Shown: positions 34,901 to 44,872 of the stretch, one piece after another
How the letters are laid out: each line of letters starts with the position of its first letter
Numbering within the stretch: the first letter of the stretch is position 1
Made by a program: the position numbers and the translations under genes
Notes under the pieces: generated by a model
The model's input: the letters and a program-made list of their open reading frames with translations, nothing else
Databases searched by the model: none
Told to the model about the DNA's origin: nothing
Assembly: GCA_039960995.1 (NCBI GenBank)
Contig: JBDVKF010000084.1
Coordinates: 1 to 64,000 of the forward strand
DNA from: JABSSA01 sp039960995
GTDB lineage: Bacteria; Pseudomonadota; Alphaproteobacteria; Rhodobacterales; Rhodobacteraceae
DNA: 64,000 nucleotides
Direction: 5' to 3'

Positions 34901-35578
34901 TCAGTTCTCTGCGCTAGCCCCAAAGGCCAGATCTGGTTCTCCACCCAACGCTACAATCACCTGTACGGCTCTTTGTTGCAAGTCCGGCGTCGCCTCAGCG
35001 TCTTCTAACAGTCGCTGAAGACGCTCAATCGCTGCGTCCGTCTCGCCTGTTTCGATCTCAATCAGTACGATTTGCTCTTCTGCCAACAACCGCAACGCAC
35101 CACCTGGCTGCGCCAGCGCCTCGAAACCTGCACGTCGTTCGTCAGCTGGAACCGTATCGCCAGCCCCTGACAAACTTTTGAAGCTCGCGATCTGGCGATA
35201 CACCATCGGCAGATCGGCGTTATCTTCGATCACTTTCAAGGTCTGACGGCCTGCTTCGATGTTACCTTCATCCATTTGCGCCGCAGCCAAAAGGAAATCC
35301 CGCAGTGCTGTTGCGGTCGAACTGCTCGACTCAATCGAGGTCAGAGATTCAATGCGTTCTGAAGCGTTTTGTTGCTCTAGCGCGTTCAGCATTGCGTCCC
35401 CGAGGGCCTGCGCTTGCTCACGTTCTTGTCCTGAACGCCATGTTTGCCACGCAGTACCGCCGACAACCAAAACAATGAAAAGAACGCCGATCCAACCATA
35501 ACGGCGCAAGTGGCCATACAGCTTGTCGCGTCGGACCTCTTCGGTGACTTCTTCGATAAAGCCGTCGGTGTCGCTCAT
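34901..35578 (-). CDS. YfgM-like tetratricopeptide protein
   Basis: 225 residues. A charged N-terminal cytoplasmic stretch, one helix at about residues 29-45 (WIGVLFIVLVVGGTAW) and a periplasmic alpha-helical TPR-like domain (TPR_21 type). In E. coli YfgM pairs with PpiD at the SecYEG exit and precedes bamB, as it does here. Acidic. Start ATG 35578, with the divergent RND operon on the other side. Confidence 0.82.
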   Translation of the reverse strand: MSDTDGFIEEVTEEVRRDKLYGHLRRYGWIGVLFIVLVVGGTAWQTWRSGQEREQAQALGDAMLNALEQQNASERIESLTSIESSSSTATALRDFLLAAAQMDEGNIEAGRQTLKVIEDNADLPMVYRQIASFKSLSGAGDTVPADERRAGFEALAQPGGALRLLAEEQIVLIEIETGETDAAIERLQRLLEDAEATPDLQQRAVQVIVALGGEPDLAFGASAEN

Positions 35579-35776
35579 CTTTGCGCCCTAATCTGATCCA
35601 CCGCCCTGCGGGCCGCGTATGTTTCCATAATCAGGCCAGTGACCTGCAGTTTTCTGACGCACCTTCTAGCCCGCGAATGCGCCAGAGCCAAGGGTGTCAA
35701 AGCACAAGGGTGTGTAAAACAGGAGCGTTTCCATCCGCGTCACTTTGGCCGTATTGAAAATAAAACTAAAAAAAAG

Positions 35777-35797
35777 TAAACTGAACTGGTTAGTTTA
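35777..35797. promoter_or_regulatory. Putative operator of the RND efflux operon
   Basis: TAAACT and AGTTTA form the arms of an imperfect 21-bp dyad with GAACTGGTT in the centre, 71 bp before the adaptor start. The form resembles TetR-family operators of efflux pumps. No TetR gene is adjacent, so the regulator would act from elsewhere. Confidence 0.5.
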
Positions 35798-35830
35798 GCG
35801 ATTAACCACCCTATATCTAAGACACTACTG

Positions 35831-35846
35831 GCTCCGAATTCGGAGC
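35831..35846. promoter_or_regulatory. Perfect 16-bp palindrome
   Basis: GCTCCGAATTCGGAGC, centred 30 bp before the ATG of the RND adaptor. It is either a second operator or an mRNA hairpin that limits translation. Confidence 0.5.
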
Positions 35847-35868
35847 ATAACATACCGAGGACAGACCT

Positions 35869-37170
35869 ATGCGGATCGTTCCCGTATTGATGGCGGCAGG
35901 TGTCGCTGTTCTACTGTATTTTGTAATTATTGACCGAGACACGTTTATATCCTTTGTCAAAAGCTTACAGGGCACGCCACCTGCAGGCGCAGAAGACACG
36001 GAAACAATCGTGACAACCGACGATTCTGCGACGAACGAGCCGTCTGTTGACGACTTGATCAAAGTCGTTGCGCTGAAAAGTTTTGCGCGCCAGATCGACA
36101 GTGCGGTTGTCTTGCGAGGTCAAACAGAAGCTGCGCGGCAGGTGGATGTGCGTGCAGAAACCGCTGCCACGGTAACTTCGGAACCACTGCGCAAAGGGTC
36201 TTTTGTCAAAGCAGGTACGTTACTGTGCGAATTGGATCCTGGTACCCGACGCGCCATTTTGGCAGAATCCCAAGCACGACAGAACGAAATGGAAGCACGC
36301 GCTTTGGAAGCAGAAAGCCGTGTTCCTGAATCGCAGGCCCGTGTGGTCGAGGCGCAAGCCATGCTGGACGAAGCACTGGTCAATCAAAATGCGGCTCAAC
36401 GCCTTAGCCAAGATGGCTTTGCGACCGAAACGCGCGTGAAGAACGCGGACGCTTCGGTTGCGGCCGCCAAAGCGTCCGTTGAGGCGGCGCGGTCTGGGTT
36501 GACTGGCGCCGAATCCGGCATTCGCTCAGCGGCGGCCGCCATTGAAAGTGCTGCAGCTGGAGTTGCTGCGGCTGAAAAGGAAATCGAACGGCTTAAAATT
36601 CGCGCCCCATTTGACGGATTGTTGGAAAGCGACACATCCGAACTTGGCAGCTTGCTGCAAGCGGGTGGTTTGTGCGCCACCGTAATCCAATTGGACCCGA
36701 TCAAATTGGTCGCGTTTGTTCCGGAAACTGAAGTAAACCGCATATCCTTGGGTGCGATGTCTGGGGCACGACTGGCCGCGGGTGGCAATGATGTCACCGG
36801 AAAAGTCACGTTTTTGTCGCGTTCGGCGGATCCAACAACCCGTACATTCCGCGTTGAAATCGAAGTTCCCAATACGGATCTGGCGATTCGTGATGGTCAA
36901 ACCGCGGAAATCTTGATCGCCGCAGAAGGTGCACAGGCGCATCTGGTACCGTCGTCTGCGATGACGCTGGATGATGCAGGCACCTTGGGCCTTCGGATCG
37001 TGGATGACGCTGGTGTCGTGGCCTTTAACCCTGTCTCCGTAGTACGTGATACACCAGAAGGCGTGTGGCTGGCTGGTTTGCCGGAAATTGCCAATGTTAT
37101 TGTCGTCGGGCAGGAATATGTGCGTGCAGGCGTCAAAACCGCGCCGACCTTCAGGGAGGCGACGCAATGA
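35869..37170 (+). CDS. RND efflux periplasmic adaptor (membrane fusion protein)
   Basis: 433 residues. An N-terminal signal/anchor (VPVLMAAGVAVLLYFVII) with no lipobox, then the lipoyl-type barrel (RGQTEAARQVDVRAETAATV near 85 and the matching IRAPFDGLLESDTSELGSLLQAG near 245). Between them is a long alpha-helical coiled-coil hairpin rich in Ala, Glu and Ser (about residues 140-240). The beta-barrel and membrane-proximal domains follow. It links the permease to a TolC-like channel that is not encoded here. Its stop overlaps the permease ATG (ATGA), with GGGAGG ahead. Confidence 0.92.
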   Translation: MRIVPVLMAAGVAVLLYFVIIDRDTFISFVKSLQGTPPAGAEDTETIVTTDDSATNEPSVDDLIKVVALKSFARQIDSAVVLRGQTEAARQVDVRAETAATVTSEPLRKGSFVKAGTLLCELDPGTRRAILAESQARQNEMEARALEAESRVPESQARVVEAQAMLDEALVNQNAAQRLSQDGFATETRVKNADASVAAAKASVEAARSGLTGAESGIRSAAAAIESAAAGVAAAEKEIERLKIRAPFDGLLESDTSELGSLLQAGGLCATVIQLDPIKLVAFVPETEVNRISLGAMSGARLAAGGNDVTGKVTFLSRSADPTTRTFRVEIEVPNTDLAIRDGQTAEILIAAEGAQAHLVPSSAMTLDDAGTLGLRIVDDAGVVAFNPVSVVRDTPEGVWLAGLPEIANVIVVGQEYVRAGVKTAPTFREATQ

Positions 37171-40100
37171 CTGGCATCGTTGACTGGGCCGCCTCTCGGG
37201 CTCGCATGATCCTCGCCTTTGTGGTCCTGTCCATTGCGGTCGGGGCCTTTGCCTATGTCAGCCTGCCCAAAGAGGGCGAGCCAGATATCGAAATCCCAGC
37301 CATTGTGATTTCAGTCCCCTTCCCGGGCATCTCTGCCGCCGATTCTGAAAAATTGCTGATCCAACCGATGGAAACCGAACTGGCCGATCTGGACGGTTTG
37401 GACCGCATGGTTGCCACCGCTGCTGAAAACTATGCCAACATTGTCATTGAATTCGAATTTGGCTGGGACAAAACCCAAGTCATGGCCGACGTGCGCGACG
37501 CGTTAAACAAAGCCGAAGCTGAATTCCCCGAAGGATACGAACAATACACGATGGACGAATTCAACTTTTCAGAATTCCCCATTATTATTGTGAACCTGTC
37601 TGGCCCTGTGCCTGAACGCACGATGACTCGCGTCGCCAAAGACTTGCAAGACGATTTGGAATCGCTGGATGCTGTTCTCGAAGCGGGGATTGCCGGCAAT
37701 CGCGACGAAATGCTTGAGGTCGTAATCGATCCGCTGCGTCTTGAGGCGTATAACGTCACAGCTGCGGAACTGATCGGCGTCGTTCAAAACAACAACCAAC
37801 TGATTGCGGCGGGTGAAGTTGAAACGGATCAGGGTACATTCTCGGTCAAGATTCCATCGTCCTTTGACGAACCACGTGACGTTTACAACTTGCCTGTCAA
37901 AACGAATGGCGACCGGGTTGTCACGCTGGGTGATCTGGCCGAAATCAACCTGACCTTTGAAGATCGTGCAGGAACGGCGCGGTTTAACGGACAAGGCACA
38001 GTCGCATTGCAAGTGGTTAAGCGCAAAGGATTTAACCTGATCGACACCGCCGCCACAGTCAAAGAGGTCGTTGAACGCGAAAGCGCGACATGGCCGGAAG
38101 GGTTGATTGCTGCCGTCGATGTGGGAACATCAAACGACCAATCGCGCGTCGTTGAATCGATGGTTGGACAGCTGCAAGGGTCGGTCTTTACGGCCATTGC
38201 CCTTGTGATGATTGTTGTCCTCGCCGCATTGGGTCTGCGCGCGGCGCTTTTGGTTGGGTTTGCGATTCCAACCTCATTCTTGCTGTGTTTTGTTCTACTG
38301 GCGATTATGGGGATTTCGATTTCGAACATCGTCATGTTCGGATTGATTTTGGCGGTTGGTATGCTGGTCGACGGCGCCATCGTCGTTGTTGAATATGCCG
38401 ACAAACGTCAGGCAGAAGGTGTCGGGCCGATGCAGGCCTATGTCGAAGCGGCCAAGCGGATGTTCTGGCCGGTCATTTCATCCACAGCAACAACCTTGTG
38501 CGCCTTCCTACCGATGTTGTTCTGGCCTGGTGTACCGGGACAGTTCATGGGTATGCTGCCCGTGACATTGATCTTTGTTTTGTCCGCATCACTGGTCGTT
38601 GCACTGATTTACCTACCGGTTATGGGCGGCGTCTTTGGCCGCGCTGAACGTTGGGTGATGACCACAACCAACCGCATTGCGGATTTGGGTGTGCTAGCTC
38701 ATCTTGGGTCGTTCCTGCTTGGCATTGCGATGATCCTTCCTGCTGCAATGTTTTTACAAACTCTGACAGGTTTAATTGGCGCGGAATTTGCAACGTTAGA
38801 CGGACGAGAAATTGCCACATCCGTCTTCCCGGTATTTGTATTTGTCTTTGCAGTCGGCGCTGTAATCGTCGGACTTGCAGGCCTTGCCTTTGGCGGAGCG
38901 ATAACGTTCCTGATGTCGACGCTTGCCTTGTTCACGCGATTGGGTCGGATCGGAAAATGGATCACGTCACGCGTATTTGGTGGCGCTGCCCGTGTGCAAT
39001 CTGGATACCGCCGATCTGCGTTTGGGCGTTTCATTGAATTGATTGTCGGAACCGCAATCATGCCGCTGATCACGCTGGGAACGGTCTTTGTTCTGGTCGG
39101 CATGACCATGATCTATTTTGGCAATAACAATCGCGGCGTTGAATTCTTTGTCGAATCTGAACCTGAACAAGCCATCGTTTACGTGTTGGCACGTGGGAAC
39201 CTGTCCCTGAATGAAAAAGACGCGTTGGTCAAAGACGCTGAAACGATCATTCTGGAACACCCCGGCATCGAAACCGCGTTTTCTTTTGCGGGCACGGGTG
39301 GATTGAATGCGAATACGGGCGGTGCGTCATCCCCGAAAGACACAATCGGGCAAATCCAGCTTGAAACGATCCCATGGGAAGATCGACCAAACGCCGAAGA
39401 GATGTGGTTCGACATTCCTTTCGTTGGATGGACCGTCAATCGCGAAGTGAAAGCCGCCGCGTTTGATGGCGACGTCGTCTTGGATGAATTGACAGAGCAA
39501 CTGAACCAACTCCCCGGTATCCGTGTCGAGATTTTGAACCTGTCGCGTGGTCCAGCATCCGGCAAGCCCGTTCACCTACGGCTCAGCGGTAATGACCGAG
39601 AAGATCTGATCGAGGCGGCAACAAACGCACGCGAGGTGTTCGATAACACCACTGGTCTGACATTGGTCGAAGATACACGCCCCCTGCCCGGCATTGACTG
39701 GCAGATCGACGTAGATGTCGAAAAGGCCGGGCGCTATGGCGCTGACGTGGCCACTGTGGGTGCGATGGTGCAATTGGTGACACGTGGCATCCTTTTGGAC
39801 ACAATGCGCGTTGACAGTTCAGACGAAGAAATCGAAATCCGCGTCCGATTGCCCGACGAAGACCGACTGCTTAGCACGCTGGACACTCTTAAGGTGCGCA
39901 CCGGCGATGGCTTGGTCCCGTTGTCGAACTTTATCACACGCACACCTGTGCCCAAACTTGCCCAGATCAATCGCATTGATCAAAATCGCTATTTTGATGT
40001 GAAGGCCGACACGATTGCTGGGCTTCAGAAGGTCGTGCGCGGGCAAGATGATGCGACGGAAACGCTGGCCTTTTTCAAACCAAGCAACAATAGCGTCTAC

Positions 40101-41048
40101 ACCGGCGCAGATGGCACCGGATACGCCGTCTTGGAGACGGTCGAAGCTGGAAAAGACGTGGATGTTATCAACGGATTGAAAGCCGGGGATTTCCGGCTGA
40201 TCCCTGTCACCCCCAATGAACGTATTGAACACCTGACCAAGTGGTTGGATACCGCACCTTTACCATTGGGCGTTGACTGGGAATGGACTGGGGATCAAGA
40301 AGATCAGGAAGAATCCGGTGCATTTCTGGGCCAGGCCTTTACCGGTGCGCTGTTCTTGATGTTCATCATCTTACTTGCTCAGTTCAACAGCTTTTATAAT
40401 GCGGCTCTTGTCCTGCTTGCCGTTGTTCTGTCCACAACGGGTGTTTTGATCGGTATGATCGTAATGCAGCAACCGTTTTCGATCATCATGACGGGAACAG
40501 GCATCGTCGCCTTGGCCGGGATTGTGGTGAACAACAATATCGTGCTGATCGATACTTACCAAGAATACGAACGCTACATGCCCCGCATCGAAGCGATCAT
40601 TCGAACGGCGCAGGCACGCATTCGCCCTGTGTTGCTGACAACGATCACTACGATGGCTGGTTTGGCGCCTATGATGTATGGTCTGTCGCTTGACTTCGCT
40701 GGTGGCGGCTACACCGTGGACAGCCCGACCGCCTTGTGGTGGAAGCAATTGGCAACCGCTGTCGTCTTTGGTTTGGGCATTGCAACGGTCCTGACGTTGG
40801 TTGTGACACCGTCCCTGTTGGCTGTACGAGTCTGGACAGCGACCTATGCCGATTGGTGTTCTGCTCTTCTTGCCAAGCTTTCTCTGGGTCGGGCCAGCAA
40901 GGCCGCACGAGATTGGGCCCTGACACGGTCAGCGCATCGGGTACAGAATCCGCAAATCACGTGGGATTTTGACACGCCTCCATCCGCACCGCCAAAATTA
41001 CAAAGGCGACGCAGAAGAAGGCCCCCATCACTTGAGGCGGCAGAATAG
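37167..41048 (+). CDS. RND efflux permease with enlarged membrane domain
   Basis: 1293 residues, some 250 longer than usual HAE/AcrB-type pumps. Conserved parts: helix 1 (ARMILAFVVLSIAVGAFAYV), the FPGISAADSEKLLIQPMETEL docking region, helix 4 with the proton-relay Asp in GMLVDGAIVVVEY (about 398-410), helices 5-6, and at the C-terminal half GTGIVALAGIVVNNNIVLIDTY and RPVLLTTITTMAGLAP. Between helix 6 (ends about 490) and helix 7 (about 626-650) there is an extra stretch of about 130 residues with two or three further hydrophobic segments (AHLGSFLLGIAMILPAAMFL; SVFPVFVFVFAVGAVIVGLA). A second insertion of about 50 residues lies in the second periplasmic loop (about 960-1010). Substrate unknown. 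Confidence 0.92.
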   Translation: MTGIVDWAASRARMILAFVVLSIAVGAFAYVSLPKEGEPDIEIPAIVISVPFPGISAADSEKLLIQPMETELADLDGLDRMVATAAENYANIVIEFEFGWDKTQVMADVRDALNKAEAEFPEGYEQYTMDEFNFSEFPIIIVNLSGPVPERTMTRVAKDLQDDLESLDAVLEAGIAGNRDEMLEVVIDPLRLEAYNVTAAELIGVVQNNNQLIAAGEVETDQGTFSVKIPSSFDEPRDVYNLPVKTNGDRVVTLGDLAEINLTFEDRAGTARFNGQGTVALQVVKRKGFNLIDTAATVKEVVERESATWPEGLIAAVDVGTSNDQSRVVESMVGQLQGSVFTAIALVMIVVLAALGLRAALLVGFAIPTSFLLCFVLLAIMGISISNIVMFGLILAVGMLVDGAIVVVEYADKRQAEGVGPMQAYVEAAKRMFWPVISSTATTLCAFLPMLFWPGVPGQFMGMLPVTLIFVLSASLVVALIYLPVMGGVFGRAERWVMTTTNRIADLGVLAHLGSFLLGIAMILPAAMFLQTLTGLIGAEFATLDGREIATSVFPVFVFVFAVGAVIVGLAGLAFGGAITFLMSTLALFTRLGRIGKWITSRVFGGAARVQSGYRRSAFGRFIELIVGTAIMPLITLGTVFVLVGMTMIYFGNNNRGVEFFVESEPEQAIVYVLARGNLSLNEKDALVKDAETIILEHPGIETAFSFAGTGGLNANTGGASSPKDTIGQIQLETIPWEDRPNAEEMWFDIPFVGWTVNREVKAAAFDGDVVLDELTEQLNQLPGIRVEILNLSRGPASGKPVHLRLSGNDREDLIEAATNAREVFDNTTGLTLVEDTRPLPGIDWQIDVDVEKAGRYGADVATVGAMVQLVTRGILLDTMRVDSSDEEIEIRVRLPDEDRLLSTLDTLKVRTGDGLVPLSNFITRTPVPKLAQINRIDQNRYFDVKADTIAGLQKVVRGQDDATETLAFFKPSNNSVYTGADGTGYAVLETVEAGKDVDVINGLKAGDFRLIPVTPNERIEHLTKWLDTAPLPLGVDWEWTGDQEDQEESGAFLGQAFTGALFLMFIILLAQFNSFYNAALVLLAVVLSTTGVLIGMIVMQQPFSIIMTGTGIVALAGIVVNNNIVLIDTYQEYERYMPRIEAIIRTAQARIRPVLLTTITTMAGLAPMMYGLSLDFAGGGYTVDSPTALWWKQLATAVVFGLGIATVLTLVVTPSLLAVRVWTATYADWCSALLAKLSLGRASKAARDWALTRSAHRVQNPQITWDFDTPPSAPPKLQRRRRRRPPSLEAAE

Positions 41049-41069
41049 CATACGCCGTTCGGCATTTTA

Positions 41070-41099
41070 GAGGTCGCGATTGTGTCGCGGCCTTTTTTT
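41070..41099 (+). terminator. Terminator of the RND operon
   Basis: Stem AGGTCGCGA / TCGCGGCCT (41071-41079, 41085-41093) with one G-U pair, a 5-nt loop and a run of T. Confidence 0.88.
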
Positions 41100-41143
41100 C
41101 ATCGTGATCTTGGGAAGATGAAATAAAGGTATCGCGTGACGCT

Positions 41144-42979
41144 TTACAGGTGTTCGTCCGCTTGCTGGCGCAACCAAAGTTGTGCGTACCGGCCCGGATT
41201 GGCGAGCAGTTGATCGTGACTGCCGCGTTCGACGACAACGCCTGCTTCCAAAACAACGATCTGATCTGCTTCGGCCACGGTCGACAAACGATGCGCGATT
41301 GTAATAACCGTTCGACCACGCCCCGCAGCGCGCAGCGCCTCTTGGATGTCCTGTTCGGTTTCCGTATCCAGCGCCGATGTCGCCTCGTCCAGCAACAAGA
41401 TTGGTGGGTCTTTCAGCAAAGTGCGCGCAATCCCGACGCGTTGCTTTTCCCCACCTGACAGCTTGAGCCCACGTTCCCCAACTGCTGTGTCATAACCTTC
41501 GGGCAGCGATTGAATAAAGTCGTGGATTTGCGCGGCCCTGGCAGCCGTTTCGATATCCGCCTGTGTCGCGTCCGCCCGGCCATAGCCGATGTTGTACCGG
41601 ATCGTGTCATTGAACAGCACGGTATCCTGAGGCACGACACCAATCGCGGAATGCAAGCTGGTTTGGGTCACACTGCGCACGTCCTGCCCATCAATGCGCA
41701 AAGCCCCGGCTCCGACGTCGTAAAACCGGAACAACAGCCGACCAATGGTGGATTTACCCGACCCCGTAGACCCCACAATGGCAATCGTCTGACCCGGCTC
41801 AGCAGAAATAGAAACGCCCTTCAAAATGGTGCGGGCGGGATCATAACCAAATTCGACCTGATCCAACTCGATCCGTCCGCCATCCACCTTGAGTTCTTTG
41901 GCGTCAGGTGCGTCTGTCACGTCAGCAGGTTGTTCAAGCAGGTCAAACATCTCGCCCATATCAACAAGGCTTTGACGGATTTCACGATAGACTGTGCCGA
42001 GAAAGTTCAACGGCATTGTCACTTGGATCATGTAGGCGTTGACCAAAACAAAATCGCCCACCGTCAGCGTTCCGCTTTGAACCCCCAAGGCCGCCAAAAC
42101 CATGACCCCTACCAGACCACAGGTGATCAAGAATGACTGACCAAAGTTGAGCATTCCAAGCGAGTAACTGGTTTTCAATGCCGCCTTTTCGTATCCCGCC
42201 ATCGCGCCATCATAACGGCTGGCTTCGCGTTCTTCTGCGCTGAAATACTTGACGGTTTCATAGTTCAAAAGGCTGTCGATTGCCTTCTGGTTGGCGTCCG
42301 TATCCTGATCATTCATTTCACGGCGCAGTTTCACGCGCCATTCAGTGACCTTGAAGGTGAACCACACATAAAGTGCAATGGTTGCAGCAACGATCGCGAC
42401 GTAATCGACGCCAAACGCCAACACAAAAACAATGGCAATCAACAACAGCTCGAGGATCAACGGACCAATCGAAAAGATCAGGAACCGCAACAGGAATTCG
42501 ACCCCTTTTACACCCCGTTCAACGATGCGACTAAGGCCACCAGTTTTGCGCGTGATATGATAGCGCAAGGACAGTTTGTGGATGTGCTGAAAAGTTTCCA
42601 AAGCCAACATGCGCAAAGCCCGTTGTGCAACGCGAGCGAACACGACATCGCGCAATTGCTGAAAACCCACAGTCATAAGGCGCGCAAAACCATAAGCCGC
42701 GGTCAGGCCAACGGCTCCCAGAACAAGATCCGGCACACCGTCACCGGCCAGTGCATCAACCGCCCATTTATACAGAAACGGTGTCCCTGCCGCGATCAAC
42801 TTGGAGACAAACAAAAACGCCATTGCAATGACGACCCGACGTTTGACCCATGGTTTGTCATCAGGCCACAAATAAGGCGCGACCTTTTTAATCGTGCGCA
42901 AGCCAGACCGCTGATCAGATGTTCCGATGTTGGGTGGTTCGGTGCCTGAATTGGCACCAGCCGTGGTATCGGCTGCCAT
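41144..42979 (-). CDS. ATM1/HMT1-type ABC exporter
   Basis: 611 residues from ATG 42979 (GAGGA 7-8 nt upstream). An N-terminal six-helix permease domain (about residues 40-330) has the ATM1-type elements KQLLN-like KAIDSLLNYETVKYFSAEEREASRYD. The ATPase domain has Walker A GSTGSGKSTIGRL, the Q-loop VVPQDTVLFND, signature LSGGEKQRVGIARTLL and Walker B LLLDEATSALD. Half transporter that works as a dimer. Known relatives export a glutathione-bound sulfur compound for Fe-S assembly or heavy-metal conjugates. Confidence 0.93.
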   Translation of the reverse strand: MAADTTAGANSGTEPPNIGTSDQRSGLRTIKKVAPYLWPDDKPWVKRRVVIAMAFLFVSKLIAAGTPFLYKWAVDALAGDGVPDLVLGAVGLTAAYGFARLMTVGFQQLRDVVFARVAQRALRMLALETFQHIHKLSLRYHITRKTGGLSRIVERGVKGVEFLLRFLIFSIGPLILELLLIAIVFVLAFGVDYVAIVAATIALYVWFTFKVTEWRVKLRREMNDQDTDANQKAIDSLLNYETVKYFSAEEREASRYDGAMAGYEKAALKTSYSLGMLNFGQSFLITCGLVGVMVLAALGVQSGTLTVGDFVLVNAYMIQVTMPLNFLGTVYREIRQSLVDMGEMFDLLEQPADVTDAPDAKELKVDGGRIELDQVEFGYDPARTILKGVSISAEPGQTIAIVGSTGSGKSTIGRLLFRFYDVGAGALRIDGQDVRSVTQTSLHSAIGVVPQDTVLFNDTIRYNIGYGRADATQADIETAARAAQIHDFIQSLPEGYDTAVGERGLKLSGGEKQRVGIARTLLKDPPILLLDEATSALDTETEQDIQEALRAAGRGRTVITIAHRLSTVAEADQIVVLEAGVVVERGSHDQLLANPGRYAQLWLRQQADEHL

Positions 42980-43035
42980 ATGCAATCCTCTTCGGAGAAC
43001 TACATAAGTCGCCCAGACTGCAGATGCCAGAGCCT

Positions 43036-44733
43036 CTAATCAGGTAAGTCGAAGACTTGTCCCGGAAAAATCAGGTTAGCGTCGCGAATGCTGTCCCTGT
43101 TTGCCTCGAACACTTGGACAAATAAAAGACCCTCACCATAGCGCTCGCGTGAAATGGCCCATAACGTATCGCCCGCTTGGACAGTGACACGTTTCGAACT
43201 GCCATCTAGATCGCGCGCCGCTTTTAGAAGCGCAGGGTCCTCGCGTTGGAACGGTGTTTGAATGCGGCTGGTAACTGCACCATCAGCGGAAACTTCATCC
43301 ACGCGCAATGTGTAGACGCCTGAATCAATTTCGGGCAAATCCCCACGCCACCGTCCGTCTGGATCCACCTCCAAAGTCGCGATTGGACTGTTGTTCAAGT
43401 AAATGCGTACAGCTTCCGAAGCGCGGTTTGCACGCCCCGCCAATTGCACGGCACCTTCCGCCGAATAGCTGATCGTGTCCAATGCGACGTTGTCTAGAAT
43501 AACGGCTTGCCGTCCCAACAATTCCACGCCTTCTTGCGTAGATCGCAGGACCGCAACACGACCCGGCGTATCGGTTGTTCCTTGGGGTACGGGATCTTGC
43601 GTTGCTTCGTTTGCCAGTTCAGCCTGCGTTTGCGTCGCAGCCGGTTGTGGTTGTTCAACATTTTGAACCGACGCAGGAGCTTGTTCGCCCGGCGCGACCG
43701 GAGTTTCAACATTGGCGACGCTTGTTGTAGCCGTCACGGGCAGTTCAGGCAGTGGATCCACTTGTGTCGTGTCCACATTCGGTGCATCCGCCGCACCCGG
43801 TTCTAGGGCTGCAAGCGCTGTTTCAGGCTCTTCTAAGGACGGTTTTGAATCCGCAGCGCCAGACGCATTCATTACGCCAACAACTGCAGGATCAACACCC
43901 GCAAGTTCGGCCAAGTCTGTCTGGAATTCTGGGCTCTCACCACTCGCCAATTCTGCAGCTTGCTCGGTTCCCGTTGAAACATCCGCGGCAGCATCTGTTT
44001 GATCAGTCTCTTCAGCCTCAGCCACATCAACGCTGGCGGTTTCCTCATCATTTTCAGCGGCTTCCGATTCGCCCACACCATCTGATGCAATCGCTTCGGG
44101 TGCAGTGGTTGATGCTGAAACAACGTTTTCTGGCAAAGGTGTTTCGGCTTCAGGATCCTGGTTCGCGTCCGTAACTTCGACATCGGGCTCAGGTTCTGTC
44201 CGTGCAACTGGAGCAATCACAGGAGCCAAAATCACTTCGTCCAAAGACGCGAGTTCTATCTCGCCCTTCCTTTGAACCAGTGACAAAACGCGTGCGTTCT
44301 CATCAGGATCAAGCATGGTAATGGCTGCAAAGCTGCCAGAGCCATCCACGTCGACAGTCGTGTTTTCTTCACCATCAACTTGAACTGAAATGACACTGCC
44401 CGGCTCCGCACGTCCGGCGACAATAGTCAGCCCGTCTTCTTCAACTCGAACTTCGTCTATGGTGGGTGGCGTCGGTGCTGTCTCCGCCTCTTGAACCCCG
44501 GCGGTTTCTTCCCCAATGGCTGCTTCCGCATCGTTCGAAGAAGGCGTTGCTCGGCCCACCGATTGTTCTTGCTCGGCAGGTTGCTCTTGAGCCGCCTGTT
44601 GCTCAACCGCAGCCTGTTCGTCCGACTGTTGTCCACGAAGATATAGACCCGTTCCAACGGCCACCGCAGATATAGCAATAGCGCCCAAGATCAGACCAGT
44701 CTTTGCTTTGTTGTTTTCTGCAGCATTGCTCAT
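43036..44733 (-). CDS. LysM peptidoglycan-binding protein with long disordered linker
   Basis: 565 residues from ATG 44733. Short cytoplasmic start, one helix (about residues 12-28, TGLILGAIAISAVAVGTGLY), then about 60 residues of Gln/Glu-rich coil, an Ig-like strand region, about 230 residues of acidic Ala/Glu/Pro-rich disordered linker, another Ig-like region near 440-500 (YLNNSPIATLEVDPDGRWRG) and a C-terminal LysM domain (VQAGDTLWAISRERYGEG ... FPGQVFDLPD). It should span from the inner membrane to the peptidoglycan. This architecture is common in Rhodobacterales, by general knowledge; role not known. Confidence 0.88.
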   Translation of the reverse strand: MSNAAENNKAKTGLILGAIAISAVAVGTGLYLRGQQSDEQAAVEQQAAQEQPAEQEQSVGRATPSSNDAEAAIGEETAGVQEAETAPTPPTIDEVRVEEDGLTIVAGRAEPGSVISVQVDGEENTTVDVDGSGSFAAITMLDPDENARVLSLVQRKGEIELASLDEVILAPVIAPVARTEPEPDVEVTDANQDPEAETPLPENVVSASTTAPEAIASDGVGESEAAENDEETASVDVAEAEETDQTDAAADVSTGTEQAAELASGESPEFQTDLAELAGVDPAVVGVMNASGAADSKPSLEEPETALAALEPGAADAPNVDTTQVDPLPELPVTATTSVANVETPVAPGEQAPASVQNVEQPQPAATQTQAELANEATQDPVPQGTTDTPGRVAVLRSTQEGVELLGRQAVILDNVALDTISYSAEGAVQLAGRANRASEAVRIYLNNSPIATLEVDPDGRWRGDLPEIDSGVYTLRVDEVSADGAVTSRIQTPFQREDPALLKAARDLDGSSKRVTVQAGDTLWAISRERYGEGLLFVQVFEANRDSIRDANLIFPGQVFDLPD

Positions 44734-44872
44734 GACACGTGCTTTCAGCCCCCATATTCCACCGAGACGCTTCAGTAGAGTTGAGCTTGCATAGCAGCCA
44801 CTATATCTGGGGTCAAAACATCCCTTTTGTCGGGATTTCAATTTTTAGACAGCGTGTCTTTCAGGAGGTCTC

